A stretch of 64,000 nucleotides of DNA from Bradyrhizobium sp. in8p8 (GCF_000426845.1 NZ_AUGD01000004.1:1-64000); one strand, 5' to 3'; positions 7,679-17,262 are shown, counted from the stretch's first letter. The notes: generated from the letters alone by a model not told the origin. A program made the numbers and translations.

Positions 7679-9250
7679 GTGGCGAAGACGGCGACTAAGA
7701 AGGCTTCTAAGAAGAAGAGTGCGTCGAAGAAGGCGGCGAAGACCGCGAAGAAGGCGAACTCCGGCCGCAAGAGTGCCGTCGCGAAGCCGGCAAGGAAGTC
7801 CGCGCCGCGCAGGTCCGCCGCACCGCGTCTTCCCAAGGGACCGGCCTGGCAATGGTCGGCGGTGGAGACCGCCGCGGCCATCCGCTCCGGCGCCATCTCT
7901 GCGGTCGCGACGGTCGAGGCCCATCTCGAACGGATGCGCGCGGTCAATCCGAAGCTGAACGCCGTCGTCGTCGATCTCTCGGAAGAGGCGCTTGCCGCGG
8001 CCCATGCGGCCGACAAGCAGCGTGCCAAGGGCGGCGATCTCGGCCTTCTGCACGGCGTGCCGATCACGATCAAGGAAAACGTCGATTTCCAGGGTCGGCC
8101 CAACTTCAACGGCGTGCCGGCCAACAAGGGCCTGATCGCCCCCTCCGACGCGCCTGTTGTCCGCAACCTGAAGAAGGCCGGTGCGATCGTCATCGGCCTG
8201 ACCAACACGCCGGAATTCTCCTTCCGGGGCTTCACCGACAATCCCCTGCACGGGTTGACGCTGAATCCCTGGGATCCGGACATCACCTGCGGCGGCTCCT
8301 CGGGCGGAGCGGGCTCGGCGGTCGCCGCCGGCATCGGCACCATCGCCCACGGCAACGACATCGGGGGCTCGCTGCGCTGGCCGGCGCATTGCAACGGCGT
8401 CGCCACCATCAAGCCCACGCAGGGCCGCATCCCCGCATTCAACGAGAGCGCAACGGCCGAGCGGCCGATGCTGGCACATCTGATGTCGGCGCAGGGGCCG
8501 CTCGCCCGCCACGTCGCCGACGTTCGCCTCGCGCTGGAGGTCATGAGCCAGCGCGATCCGCGCGACCCCTGGTGGGTGCCGGCACCGCTGGTCGGCGAAC
8601 GGCCGAAAGGACCGATCAAGGTCGCGCTGGCCAAAATCCCCGAGGACATGGACGTTGATCCGTCTGTCTCCGCCGCGCTGCGCCAGGCCGCCGACCATCT
8701 CGAGCGGTCTGGCTATCGCGTCAGCGAGGTCGAGGTGCCCGACATCAACGGTGTCTGGCAGACCTGGTGCGACATCATCACCAACGAGACCGTGGTGATG
8801 CAGGAAGCCGGCATGCTGAAGGTCACGTCCGAGGATTTTCACAAGGCCTGGGGCGGCATGAAGGCCAAGGCCAATGTGCTCGATCTCAAGGGCTGGATGC
8901 AGGCGACCGCCGCGCGCAACGGCCATATCCGCGCCTGGCAGTTGTTCTTCGAGGAGTATCCGGTCGTGCTGGCGCCGACCACGGTGAAGCCGACGCCAGG
9001 CCCGCGTGACGACACCATCAGCGCCGAGCGCGTGCGCGAGATCTTCTGGGGCGAGATCCGCTTCATCTCCGCCATCAATGTGCTGGGGCTCCCGGGCGCG
9101 GTCGTGCCGGTGGCGCTGCACGACGGCAAGCCGATCGGCGTGCAGCTGATTGCCGGACGCTATCGCGAGGATCTCGCGCTCGATGCCGCGGCCGCGATCG
9201 AGAAACGCGCCGGCGTGCTCGCCCGCCAGCTGTGGGAGCAAATGTCGTAG
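7679..9250 (+). CDS. Amidase (amidase-signature family) with lysine-rich N-terminal tail
   Basis: A 523-residue hydrolase of the amidase-signature family, cleaving an unknown amide. The Ser-cisSer-Lys machinery is visible: ITIKENVDFQG supplies Lys, CGGSSGGAGSAVAAG the cis-Ser, and NDIGGSLRWPAHCNG the nucleophilic Ser. The first ~48 residues are unusual: KKASKKKSASKKAAKTAKK and then GRKSAVAKPARKSAPRRSAA, like a histone H1 or HU tail, ahead of the enzyme domain. The GTG at 7679 is chosen because AAGGAG lies at 7665-7670; the longer frame from 7553 overlaps the LysR remnant. Its function may include binding DNA or another polyanion, but that is inference. Confidence 0.85.
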   Translation: MAKTATKKASKKKSASKKAAKTAKKANSGRKSAVAKPARKSAPRRSAAPRLPKGPAWQWSAVETAAAIRSGAISAVATVEAHLERMRAVNPKLNAVVVDLSEEALAAAHAADKQRAKGGDLGLLHGVPITIKENVDFQGRPNFNGVPANKGLIAPSDAPVVRNLKKAGAIVIGLTNTPEFSFRGFTDNPLHGLTLNPWDPDITCGGSSGGAGSAVAAGIGTIAHGNDIGGSLRWPAHCNGVATIKPTQGRIPAFNESATAERPMLAHLMSAQGPLARHVADVRLALEVMSQRDPRDPWWVPAPLVGERPKGPIKVALAKIPEDMDVDPSVSAALRQAADHLERSGYRVSEVEVPDINGVWQTWCDIITNETVVMQEAGMLKVTSEDFHKAWGGMKAKANVLDLKGWMQATAARNGHIRAWQLFFEEYPVVLAPTTVKPTPGPRDDTISAERVREIFWGEIRFISAINVLGLPGAVVPVALHDGKPIGVQLIAGRYREDLALDAAAAIEKRAGVLARQLWEQMS

Positions 9251-9420
9251 GTGCACCTTCCCTGATGCCGCGTCGATCTGCCTTCTCCAAGCCGGGAGAG
9301 GGCAGAGGCACGCAACCGCCGCGGCAGGACGCAGCAATTTGTTAATCCGCATTAACCCGAATGCCGGCCAATTCCCTGGCAAGCATTAGGGTTACTTCCT
9401 CGATCTCTAGGCGAATTATT
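9251..9420. other. Non-coding region upstream of metY
   Basis: No gene. A 6-bp inverted repeat, GTTAAT / ATTAAC around CCGC, occurs at 9341-9356 in an unusually AT-rich patch and may be part of the metY promoter. Confidence 0.4.
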
Positions 9421-9493
9421 GTCCGCTTTACCACCCGCCTCTAACAGAGGAGCGGCGGACAACGCACATGCCTCATACAGGCTAATAAGTGCG
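9421..9493 (+). promoter_or_regulatory. Structured leader of metY (two nested hairpins)
   Basis: The bases just before metY form two stacked inverted-repeat sets. In the first, GTCCGC 9421-9426 pairs with GCGGAC 9455-9460 around an inner stem CCTC / GAGG (loop TAACA). In the second, CGCAC 9463-9467 pairs with GTGCG 9489-9493 around GCCT / AGGC (loop CATAC). The Shine-Dalgarno GGAGGTGG begins 14 bases later. Methionine genes in alphaproteobacteria often carry SAM-II riboswitches, but I could not match this sequence to the SAM-II consensus, so ligand and mechanism are open. A five-codon frame starts at ATG 9469 inside the second hairpin. Confidence 0.45.
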
Positions 9494-9518
9494 GCCCGCC
9501 CCACGCGGAGGTGGCATA

Positions 9519-10820
9519 ATGCGCAACGAGACGATTGCTATTCACGCCGGCTACGAGCCCGAAGCCACCACGCATGCGGTGGCCGTGCCGATCTACCAGA
9601 CCGCGGCCTATGCCTTCGACAGCGCCGATCACGGCGCCGCCCTGTTCAATCTCGAGACCGAAGGCTTTCGCTACAGCCGTATCGCCAATCCGACCAGCGC
9701 GGTGCTGGAGAAGCGCATCGCCCAACTCGAAGGCGGCGTCGGCGCGCTCGCGGTCGCGACCGGTCAGGCGGCGCTGCATTTCGCCTTCGTCAACGTCGCC
9801 GATCACGGCGGCAACATCGTTTCAGTGCCGCAGCTCTACGGCACCACGCACACGCTGCTCTCGCACATCCTGCCGCGCCAGGGGATCACCGGCCGCTTCG
9901 CCGAGAGCGACAAGCCGGATGCGATGGCGAGGCTGATCGACGAGAACACCCGCGCCGTCTTCGCCGAGACAATCGGCAATCCCGCCGGGAATGTCTGCGA
10001 CATCGAAGCACTGGCAAAGATCGCGCATGCGCACGGCGTGCCGCTGATCGTCGACAACACTGTCGCAACCCCGATCTTGCTCAAGCCGTTCGACTACGGC
10101 GCCGACATCGCCGTGCACTCGCTGACCAAGTTCCTGGGCGGCCACGGCACCACGCTGGGTGGCGCCATCGTCGATTCCGGGAATTTCCCCTGGGCCAAAT
10201 ATGCCGAGCGCTTCCCGGCCTACAACAAGCCGGATGCCTCCTATCACGGCCTCGTCTATGCCGAGCGCTTCGGCCGCACCGCCTATATCGAGCGCGCGCG
10301 CAGCGTCTATCAGCGCACCATGGGCTCGGTGCTGTCGCCGTTCAATGCCTTCCTGCTGCTGCAGGGCATCGAGACCGTCGCGTTGCGCATGGAGCGCCAC
10401 GTCGAGAATGCGCGCAAGGTTGCTGAATTCCTGCGCGGCGATCCTCGTGTCGCCTGGGTCAATTACAGCGGTTTCCCTGACAGTCCTTACTATCCGCTGG
10501 TGCAGAAATACCTGAACGGCAACGCCTCCTCCCTGTTCACCTTCGGCATCAAGGGCGGCATGGAAGCCGGCAAGTCCTTCTACGATGCACTGAAGCTGAT
10601 CACTCGCCTCGTCAATATCGGCGACGCCAAGTCGCTGGCCTGTCATCCGGCTTCGACCACGCACCGGCAAATGTCGGCGGAGCAGCAGCGCGCCGCTGGC
10701 GTGCTGCCGGAGACCATCCGTTTGTCGATCGGCATCGAGCATGTCTCGGACATCATCGAGGACATCGACCAGGCGCTGGAAAGGGCCTGCTCGCCGGCCC
10801 GTCTCGAGGCCGCGGAGTAG
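9519..10820 (+). CDS. metY: O-acetylhomoserine (or O-succinylhomoserine) sulfhydrylase
   Basis: A 433-residue PLP enzyme of the Cys/Met metabolism family that makes homocysteine from an acylated homoserine and sulfide. Features are the N-terminal TIAIHAGYEPEATTHAVAVP, the GFRYSRIANPTSAVLEKRIA segment, VDNTVATPILLKPFDYGAD, and HSLTKFLGGHGT with the PLP-binding Lys. Length and the NLETEGFRYSR region favour the MetY branch over the shorter MetZ. GGAGGTGG supports ATG 9519. It is followed after 12 bp by metA, which supplies the acyl-homoserine substrate. Confidence 0.9.
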   Translation: MRNETIAIHAGYEPEATTHAVAVPIYQTAAYAFDSADHGAALFNLETEGFRYSRIANPTSAVLEKRIAQLEGGVGALAVATGQAALHFAFVNVADHGGNIVSVPQLYGTTHTLLSHILPRQGITGRFAESDKPDAMARLIDENTRAVFAETIGNPAGNVCDIEALAKIAHAHGVPLIVDNTVATPILLKPFDYGADIAVHSLTKFLGGHGTTLGGAIVDSGNFPWAKYAERFPAYNKPDASYHGLVYAERFGRTAYIERARSVYQRTMGSVLSPFNAFLLLQGIETVALRMERHVENARKVAEFLRGDPRVAWVNYSGFPDSPYYPLVQKYLNGNASSLFTFGIKGGMEAGKSFYDALKLITRLVNIGDAKSLACHPASTTHRQMSAEQQRAAGVLPETIRLSIGIEHVSDIIEDIDQALERACSPARLEAAE

Positions 10821-10832
10821 GCGGCGCTGCCC

Positions 10833-11831
10833 ATGACGATCTTGATCGACAAGGATCAAGTCATCGCCGGCCCGGCGCTGGTGCCGGCCGAGCACGATCT
10901 CGCGCGCGAGGCCGGCGACGAACTCACCATCGGGCTCGTCAACAACATGCCGGATCCGGCGCTGAAGGCCACCGAGCGCCAGTTCATGAAGCTGCTCCAA
11001 GCCGCAGCAGGCCCGCGCCGTATCCGCTTTTACTGCTTCTCGCTTCCCAGCGTACAGCGCTCGCCGGAAGCGAAGTGGCATATCGAGAGCGAGTACTCCG
11101 ACCTCTCCGATCTCGAGCGCGGCAAATTCGATGGGTTGATCGTGACCGGTGCAGAGCCGATCGCGCCCGAGCTCGATCAGGAGCCTTACTGGCGCGACCT
11201 CACGAACCTCATCGACTGGGCGAAGATCAATACGCGATCGACGATCTGGTCGTGCCTTGCCGCCCATGCGGCGGTGCTGCACCTCGATGGCATCGAACGG
11301 CGGCGGTTGCCGGCCAAATGTCACGGCGTTTTCGATTGCGACGTCGTAACGGCCGACTCGCTGACACGTGCCGCGCCCGCGCCTTTCAAGGTCTCGCATT
11401 CCCGCCTGAACGAGATCGCCGAGAGCGACCTCGAGCAGGCCGGTTATCAAGTGCTGACACGTTCGGCCCAAGCCGGCGTCGACGTCTTCATCCGCCAATA
11501 TGCCAGCCGCTTCGTATTCTTCCAGGGCCATCCGGAATACGACGCGCTGTCGCTCCAGCGAGAATATCTGCGCGACATCGGCCGCTATCTCGCGCGCGAG
11601 CGCGACAACTATCCACGCCTGCCGATGAGCTATTTTGACGCAGCGACGGAAGAGAAGCTGGCTCGCTTCGAGAAGAAGGCGGCACATCAGCGCCATCCGG
11701 CGCTCAGCAACGAGCTGCCCAGGCTGAACTTGCGCGCCGATATCGGCGCTGGCAGCGCCGCGGCGGTGCTATTCCGCAACTGGTTGCGCTATCTCGGCGC
11801 GGCCGCCGATGCGTCTGCGGCGGTACGCTAG
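10833..11831 (+). CDS. metA: Homoserine O-acyltransferase (MetA family)
   Basis: Acylates homoserine to commit it to methionine synthesis. The 332-residue protein has the class I glutamine-amidotransferase-like fold of MetA: VNNMPDPALKATERQFMKLL at the N-terminus, the nucleophile motif WSCLAAHAAVLHLDGI, SHSRLNEI, and the FFQGHPEYD motif with catalytic His and Glu. Whether succinyl- or acetyl-CoA is used cannot be decided; annotation as succinyltransferase is by family habit, and pairing with a MetY-type sulfhydrylase would fit acetyl. It lies 12 bp after metY and is clearly in its operon. Confidence 0.88.
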   Translation: MTILIDKDQVIAGPALVPAEHDLAREAGDELTIGLVNNMPDPALKATERQFMKLLQAAAGPRRIRFYCFSLPSVQRSPEAKWHIESEYSDLSDLERGKFDGLIVTGAEPIAPELDQEPYWRDLTNLIDWAKINTRSTIWSCLAAHAAVLHLDGIERRRLPAKCHGVFDCDVVTADSLTRAAPAPFKVSHSRLNEIAESDLEQAGYQVLTRSAQAGVDVFIRQYASRFVFFQGHPEYDALSLQREYLRDIGRYLARERDNYPRLPMSYFDAATEEKLARFEKKAAHQRHPALSNELPRLNLRADIGAGSAAAVLFRNWLRYLGAAADASAAVR

Positions 11832-11937
11832 CGTAGGCGTCTTGGTGCCGCGTTAGGATTACCCAAGCGTTAGGCTTGCCGCAACCAGCGCACGAATGTT
11901 TCAGTAGCGCCAACAGGGAAATCACGGGAAACGCAGC

Positions 11938-12681
11938 GTGTGGTCGGCACTCCAGGGACGCGTGAGTAATCGGCTGGCTCGGCATTTCCGAGCCGCGCCG
12001 CACCGACTGCCCGCGCATGCGCCTATGGTGAGCTTTACCTTCGACGATGCTCCCGATAGCGCGGCAAGCGAGGGCGCCGAGCTTCTGGAGAAGCATGGCG
12101 GCCGCGGGACGTTCTATCTCGCCGGCAGTCTGATCGATCAGCCGTCGGAGCATTGGCACGGCTTGTCGAATGACGCGATCGTGCGGCTCCACCGCGCCGG
12201 TCACGAGATTGCCTGCCATACCTACTCGCACCGGAACTCCGCCACTCTCGACGAGGGCGCGATGGCTCGCGAGATCGAACGGAACCGCTCCTATTTCCGC
12301 GGCATCGATTCCTCGATCACACTGGAGAACTTCGCCTATCCCTATGGGGTCGCCTCGATCTGGCGCAAGCCGCAACTCACAAAGGCCTTCCGTTCCGCGC
12401 GTGGCATTCTTCCCGGCGTCAACAGCGATGTCATCGACCTCCAGTTCCTGCGTGCTTCGCCCTTGATCGATTGCGAGATCGACAAGGCAGGAGTTGATCG
12501 CTATTTCGACGAGGCGGTCGCAAGCGGCGGCTGGCTCATCTTCTACGGCCACGACGTCACCGATCGGCCGAGCCCCTATGGCTGCACGCCCGACCTGATG
12601 CGGCATGCGCTGGCGGCAGCCGGCAAGCGCAACATGCCGATCGTCACGGTCGCAGAAGCGTTGCGGCGGATCGGAGCCTAG
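11938..12681 (+). CDS. Polysaccharide deacetylase (NodB-like) family protein
   Basis: A 247-residue carbohydrate esterase 4 domain protein. The metal/base motif [10 protein letters not shown] (TFDD) is near residue 32 and the HxxxH motif appears as [16 protein letters not shown] matches the third motif, and FYGHDV with the late region completes the fold. Members remove N- or O-acetyl groups from glycans such as peptidoglycan, chitin oligomers or exopolysaccharide. There is no signal peptide, so it may act in the cytosol. The start is GTG 11938 with only a weak ribosome binding site. Substrate unknown; it is not the nodulation NodB. Confidence 0.85.
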   Translation: MWSALQGRVSNRLARHFRAAPHRLPAHAPMVSFTFDDAPDSAASEGAELLEKHGGRGTFYLAGSLIDQPSEHWHGLSNDAIVRLHRAGHEIACHTYSHRNSATLDEGAMAREIERNRSYFRGIDSSITLENFAYPYGVASIWRKPQLTKAFRSARGILPGVNSDVIDLQFLRASPLIDCEIDKAGVDRYFDEAVASGGWLIFYGHDVTDRPSPYGCTPDLMRHALAAAGKRNMPIVTVAEALRRIGA

Positions 12682-12788
12682 CTTCCCGCCTCTCGCCCCT
12701 GGCGCGGCGGGAAGATAGACTTGCCATGCCGCCGCCAGCATGCGACTGGCCTCGTGACGAATCTCACGGCCTTGTTCCCAGCGCGCCC

Positions 12789-14654
12789 ATGTCCGCTCCC
12801 TCCACCGCTACCGTCCCTGTACCGGCCAACGGCCGCGACGCGCTGTCGGTGCTGCATTCGGTGTTCGGCCTGCCGGACTTCCGCGGCGCGCAGGGCGAGA
12901 TCATCCGTCACGTCACCCAGGGCGGCAATTGCCTCGTGTTGATGCCGACCGGCGGCGGCAAGTCGCTGTGCTATCAACTCCCTTCACTGCTGCGCGAAGG
13001 CTGCGGCATCGTGGTGTCGCCCTTGATCGCCTTGATGCGCGACCAGGTCGCCGGGCTGATCGATGCCGGCGTCAATGCCGCCGCCCTGAACTCGTCGCTG
13101 ACGCCGCAGGAGGCGTCCGATATCGAGCGGCGCCTGCTCGCGGGTGATCTCGACCTGCTCTATGTCGCGCCGGAACGGCTGGTCACGCCGCGCTGCCTGT
13201 CGCTGCTGGCGCAGGCGAAGGTGGCGCTGTTTGCGATCGACGAGGCGCATTGCGTCTCGCAATGGGGCCATGATTTCCGTCCCGAGTATGTGGGGCTCTC
13301 CATCATCGCCGATCGGTTTCCCGACGTGCCGCGCATCGCGCTGACCGCGACCGCCGACGAGCTGACCCGCAAGGAGATCGTCGAACGGCTTCATCTGACC
13401 GGCGCGCCGCAATTCGTCTCGAGCTTCGACCGGCCCAACATCCGCTACGAGATCGTGGACAAGCGCAGCCCGGTGTCGCAGCTCAAGGAATTGATCCGCG
13501 AGCGCCACGCCGGCGATGCCGGCGTGGTCTATTGTCTGTCACGCAACCGCGTCGAGGAGGTCGCCGCCGCGCTTCAGGAGGCCGGCATTGCGGCGCTGCC
13601 CTATCATGCCGGCCTCGACGGCAGCGTGCGATCGCGCAACCAGGACCGCTTCCTCAACGAGGACGGCATCGTCATCGTCGCGACCGTGGCGTTCGGCATG
13701 GGCATCGACAAGCCCGACGTGCGCTTCGTTGCCCATCTCGACCTGCCCAAGAGCATCGAGGCCTATTACCAGGAGACGGGGCGAGCGGGCCGCGACGGCA
13801 AGCCGTCGACGGCCTGGATGGCCTATGGCCTCTCGGACATCGTGCAGCAGCGCCGCATGATCGACGAGTCCAGCGCCTCCGATGAGTTCAAGCGGGTCTC
13901 GATCGGCAAGCTCGATGCGCTGGTCGGCCTTGCCGAGACGCCGCATTGCCGGCGCCGGCGGCTGCTCGCCTATTTCGGCGAGATCGCGATGGGCGAGAGC
14001 TGCGGCAATTGCGACAATTGCCTGACGCCGCCCAAGATGCGCGACGGCAAGGTGCTGGCGCAGAAGCTGCTGTCCTGCGCCTATCGCACCGGCCAGCGTT
14101 TCGGCGCGATGCATCTGATCGACGTGCTGGTCGGGCGCCTGACCGAGAAGGTCACGCAGTTCGGTCACGACAAGCTGTCGGTGTTCGGCATCGGCCGCGA
14201 GCTCAACGAAAAGCAGTGGCGCACGGTGCTGCGGCAGCTCGTGGCGATGGGCCATTTGCAGAGCGACAGCGAAGCGTTCGGAGCGCTGAAACTGACGGAG
14301 TCCTCGCGCGGGGTGCTGCGCGGTGAAACGGAGGTGTGGCTGCGCGAGGAAGCGACCGGCACCCGCACCCGTTCGAGCCGCGCTAGATCCCGCCGCGGCG
14401 ATCTCGCGCCTGCGGCCGGCGCGCCGCAAGGCGATGTCGATCCCGAGCTGCGTGCGCGCCTGCGGTCGTGGCGTTCAGACGTCGCCCGCGAACGCGGCGT
14501 GCCGGCCTACGTGGTGCTGCACGATACCACCATCGACGGTATCGTCCGGGCCTGGCCGACGACGCTGGACGAACTCCGCACCGTGCCGGGGATCGGCGAC
14601 AAGAAGCTCGAGCATTACGGCGACGAGCTGCTGCAGATCATCAGGACGCGGTAA
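12789..14654 (+). CDS. recQ: ATP-dependent DNA helicase RecQ
   Basis: A 3'-5' DNA helicase of recombination and replication repair. Domains in order: helicase core with Walker [19 protein letters not shown] box [18 protein letters not shown] and motif [15 protein letters not shown]; the zinc-binding RQC region ([13 protein letters not shown], then CGNCDNC); winged helix; and a C-terminal HRDC domain ([33 protein letters not shown]). ATG 12789 gives 621 residues, the usual length. ATG 12726 in the same frame would add 21 residues of unlikely sequence; neither has a strong ribosome binding site. Confidence 0.95.
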   Translation: MSAPSTATVPVPANGRDALSVLHSVFGLPDFRGAQGEIIRHVTQGGNCLVLMPTGGGKSLCYQLPSLLREGCGIVVSPLIALMRDQVAGLIDAGVNAAALNSSLTPQEASDIERRLLAGDLDLLYVAPERLVTPRCLSLLAQAKVALFAIDEAHCVSQWGHDFRPEYVGLSIIADRFPDVPRIALTATADELTRKEIVERLHLTGAPQFVSSFDRPNIRYEIVDKRSPVSQLKELIRERHAGDAGVVYCLSRNRVEEVAAALQEAGIAALPYHAGLDGSVRSRNQDRFLNEDGIVIVATVAFGMGIDKPDVRFVAHLDLPKSIEAYYQETGRAGRDGKPSTAWMAYGLSDIVQQRRMIDESSASDEFKRVSIGKLDALVGLAETPHCRRRRLLAYFGEIAMGESCGNCDNCLTPPKMRDGKVLAQKLLSCAYRTGQRFGAMHLIDVLVGRLTEKVTQFGHDKLSVFGIGRELNEKQWRTVLRQLVAMGHLQSDSEAFGALKLTESSRGVLRGETEVWLREEATGTRTRSSRARSRRGDLAPAAGAPQGDVDPELRARLRSWRSDVARERGVPAYVVLHDTTIDGIVRAWPTTLDELRTVPGIGDKKLEHYGDELLQIIRTR

Positions 14655-14698
14655 GAGGAAATGACGAAGACAAGAGCGAGAGCCGCCCTTCTGATGCC

Positions 14699-15715
14699 TC
14701 ACCCATTCCTGAACGCATAGGCATACCCGTTCAGCGCCGGCGCACCGCCGAGATGGGCGTAGAGGATCTTCGCGCCTTTCTCGAAATGGCCCTTCTTCGC
14801 AAGATCGATCAGGCCCTGCATCGACTTGCCCTCGTAGACGGGGTCGGTGATCATGCCTTCGAGACGCGCGGTGAGGCGGATGGCATTCTTGGTCTCCTCC
14901 GACGGCACGCCATAGGCGGGATAGGCATAGTCCTCGATCAGCACGACGTCGCCGGCGACGATCTCCTTGCCGAGCTCGACGAGCTGAGCGGTGTTCTGCG
15001 CGATCTCGAGCACCTGCGCCTTGGTCTGCGCGGGCGTAAAGGAGGCGTCGATGCCGATCACCTTGCGGGCACGGCCATCCGCCGCAAAACCGACCAGCAT
15101 GCCGGCATGGGTGGAGCCGGTGACGGTGCAGACGATGATGTAGTCGAACTTGAAGCCCAGCTCGGCTTCCTGCTTGCGCACCTCCTCGGCGAAGCCGACA
15201 TAGCCGAGGCCGCCAAACTTGTGCACGGAGGCGCCGGCGGGAATCGCATAGGGCTTGCCGCCCGCTGCCTTCACCTCCTCGATCGCCTGCTCCCAGCTCT
15301 TTCGGATGCCGATGTCGAAGCCCTCGTCGACCAGGCGCACGTCCGCGCCCATGATGCGCGAGAGCATGATGTTGCCGACGCGGTCATAGACCGCGTCCTC
15401 GTGCGGCACCCAGGCCTCCTGCACGAGGCGGCACTTCATGCCGATCTTGGCCGCGACCGCGGCGATCATGCGGGTGTGGTTGGACTGCACGCCGCCGATC
15501 GAGACCAGCGTGTCGGCATTCGAGGCGATGGCATCGGGGATGATATATTCAAGCTTGCGGAGCTTGTTGCCGCCATAGGCGAGACCGGAATTGCAGTCCT
15601 CGCGCTTGGCGTAGATTTCGACGTTACCGCCGAGATGTTTTGACAGCCGCTCCAGCTTCTCGATCGGCGTCGGGCCGAAGGTCAGCGGATAGCGCGCGAA
15701 TTTTTCCAGCATCAT
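14699..15715 (-). CDS. acdS: 1-aminocyclopropane-1-carboxylate (ACC) deaminase
   Basis: Breaks ACC, the plant ethylene precursor, into 2-oxobutyrate and ammonia, which lets root-associated bacteria lower plant ethylene and use ACC as nitrogen. The 338-residue PLP enzyme has Lys51 in [12 protein letters not shown] and, decisively, Glu295 (DPVYEGKS) and Leu322 ([13 protein letters not shown]), the residues that separate true ACC deaminases from D-cysteine desulfhydrases. [10 protein letters not shown] and [12 protein letters not shown] are the cofactor-binding loops. Expression is probably controlled by the divergent acdR through the palindrome at 15783-15805. Confidence 0.95.
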   Translation of the reverse strand: MMLEKFARYPLTFGPTPIEKLERLSKHLGGNVEIYAKREDCNSGLAYGGNKLRKLEYIIPDAIASNADTLVSIGGVQSNHTRMIAAVAAKIGMKCRLVQEAWVPHEDAVYDRVGNIMLSRIMGADVRLVDEGFDIGIRKSWEQAIEEVKAAGGKPYAIPAGASVHKFGGLGYVGFAEEVRKQEAELGFKFDYIIVCTVTGSTHAGMLVGFAADGRARKVIGIDASFTPAQTKAQVLEIAQNTAQLVELGKEIVAGDVVLIEDYAYPAYGVPSEETKNAIRLTARLEGMITDPVYEGKSMQGLIDLAKKGHFEKGAKILYAHLGGAPALNGYAYAFRNG

Positions 15716-15782
15716 TGGTCATCCCGATTGGCAAATGGTCTGGGGACGCAGCTAGCATTGGCCGGGGCAAATGTGCTTTCGA

Positions 15783-15805
15783 ATAGTGCGGCAATGCTGC
15801 ACTAT
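15783..15805. promoter_or_regulatory. Palindromic operator between acdS and acdR (Lrp/AcdR box)
   Basis: ATAGTGCgGCA and TGCtGCACTAT form an inverted repeat matching at 10 of 11 positions around a single central A. It lies 68 bp from the acdS start and 70 bp from the acdR start. Placement and symmetry fit a binding site for the Lrp-type regulator AcdR, known to control acdS from such divergent regions. Confidence 0.7.
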
Positions 15806-15874
15806 ATCTTGCGAGAAGGACGTCATTTGCTAGGATTTCTTCCGCAGAGCTGTCATTGAAAGAAAGCTTCTTCC

Positions 15875-16339
15875 ATGTCGTCCCGGCTCGATCGAATCGA
15901 TCTCAAGATGTTGAGATTGCTTCAGAATAACGGCCGGCTCAGCAACGCCGAGCTGGCGGAGACGGTCGCAATCAGCCCCGCCACATGCCATCGCCGTACC
16001 CAGCGACTGTTCGAGGACGGCTTCATTGCCGCCGTGCGCGCCATGGTCGCGCCGAAGAAGGTGGCGAAAGGCACGCTCGTGATGGTCGGCGTCGTGCTCG
16101 ACCGCTCGACACCGGAGAGCTTTGCCTCCTTCGAACAGGCCATTACCAAGCTGAGATGCGTGCTCGACTGCCATCTCGTCGCCGGCGATTTCGACTATTT
16201 CCTCAAGATCCGCGTCGGCGACATGGAGGATTTCAACCGCATCCACGGCGAGCAGCTCATCGCGCTGCCCGGCGTGCGCCAGACCCGCACCTTCTTCGTT
16301 ATGAAGGAAGTCGTCGACAACGCGCCGCTGGAGTTTTGA
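15875..16339 (+). CDS. acdR: Lrp/AsnC-family regulator of acdS
   Basis: A 154-residue transcription factor with an N-terminal winged helix-turn-helix (LDRIDLKMLRLLQNNGRLSN, then ISPATCHRRTQRLFEDGFI) and a C-terminal RAM/AsnC ligand domain (VAGDFDYFLKIRVGDMEDFN and LPGVRQTRTFFVMKEVV). In rhizobia AcdR senses ACC or amino acids such as leucine and activates acdS. The divergent arrangement and the symmetric site in the 159-bp shared promoter region support that role here. Confidence 0.92.
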   Translation: MSSRLDRIDLKMLRLLQNNGRLSNAELAETVAISPATCHRRTQRLFEDGFIAAVRAMVAPKKVAKGTLVMVGVVLDRSTPESFASFEQAITKLRCVLDCHLVAGDFDYFLKIRVGDMEDFNRIHGEQLIALPGVRQTRTFFVMKEVVDNAPLEF

Positions 16340-16359
16340 GCGGCTATCCTGCGCTATGC

Positions 16360-17262
16360 CTAATTGCGCACGGCGTAGAGCGGCGTTCGTAACGTCAGCT
16401 GGTAGGACGGCTTCGGCGCCCACGCGATCAGCGCGGTGATACCGAACAGCCGGTTGTCGTTGTCGTCCATGCGATCGAGGTCGAGCCGCAGGATCGGCTG
16501 GGTGAAGGACTCCGCGATCGTCCGCCCCGCGAGCTGTGCGCCACCGAAGGACTGCACGCCGAGGCGCCCGGTGAACTTCCAGTTGCTCGGCCATTGGTAG
16601 TAGCCGCCGGCATAGAGGATCGTGTTCGTTCCGATGTTGGCGAATGGGCTGGCAATGGCGGTGGTGGTGTATTGCGTGCCGGCCAGCCAGCCCCGCGTCT
16701 CGTCCTCGTCGAGCGCGTAGTCGAACTCCAGGATGTTGTTGAACGAATTCGTCATACCCTGTTCGTTCGGGACCGATTGCGTCAGCGTCGACTGCAGCGT
16801 GATGGTCGGAATCGTTCCGCCATTCTGCTGGTACAGGTCGGCCTGCACGCCAATGTTCCAGCTCGTGATGTCGAAGGAGGACCAGCCGCGGCCGATATCA
16901 ATGGTAGAGCCCGACACGCCGCCATACAGCGAGACGCGGTCGCTGACGTCGACGGTCAACGGCAGGTCGATGGCAATCGCTGTCGTGGCCGGCAAGCCGT
17001 GCGGCAGCGTTGCGCCGCGACGCACCGCCAGGGCCTGGAGTGCGGCTGATAGCGAGGTGTTTCCGAATCCGAGTCCGAGGGTGACCGACGGGATTTTCGC
17101 ATAGTTCGTGCGCAGATCGAGGTAGATGTTCGGAATAGCCGGCTTTGCCGTTTCATCGTCGTCGGCCTCGCCGAAAGCGGCGCTCGCCGAGATGGCAAGA
17201 CAGGCCAGCCCCATCGCAACAGCGCGCAAATCCGGACGATGCGATGGGTTGTGACTTGACAC
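16360..17262 (-). CDS. Outer-membrane beta-barrel-like protein of unknown function
   Basis: A 300-residue exported protein. Residues about 13-31 (RAVAMGLACLAISASAAFG) form a signal peptide. The mature part is built of alternating hydrophobic/polar strands with many Thr, Ser, Gly and aromatic residues (ILYAGGYYQWPSNWKFTGRL, ITLQSTLTQSV, LRLDLDRMDD) and ends YQLTLRTPLYAVRN, as expected for a beta-barrel. No enzyme motif is visible. The start is GTG 17262; ATG 17214 is an alternative that would shorten the leader. Function unknown; a porin-like or stress-related envelope protein is possible. Confidence 0.7.
   Translation of the reverse strand: MSSHNPSHRPDLRAVAMGLACLAISASAAFGEADDDETAKPAIPNIYLDLRTNYAKIPSVTLGLGFGNTSLSAALQALAVRRGATLPHGLPATTAIAIDLPLTVDVSDRVSLYGGVSGSTIDIGRGWSSFDITSWNIGVQADLYQQNGGTIPTITLQSTLTQSVPNEQGMTNSFNNILEFDYALDEDETRGWLAGTQYTTTAIASPFANIGTNTILYAGGYYQWPSNWKFTGRLGVQSFGGAQLAGRTIAESFTQPILRLDLDRMDDNDNRLFGITALIAWAPKPSYQLTLRTPLYAVRN

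Noticed and set aside
7481..9382. A 633-residue minus-strand frame opposite the amidase
   Set aside because: Shadow of the amidase; the real signal on this strand (LysR-like end) is in a different frame.
9421..9493. Firm assignment of the metY leader as a SAM-II riboswitch
   Set aside because: The conserved SAM-II core could not be aligned by eye, so only a structured leader is claimed.
11938..12681. Nodulation gene nodB
   Set aside because: The deacetylase motifs are family-wide and there are no other nod genes or nod box around it.
14699..15715. D-cysteine desulfhydrase
   Set aside because: Glu295 and Leu322 are the ACC deaminase residues, and an AcdR-type regulator is divergent.
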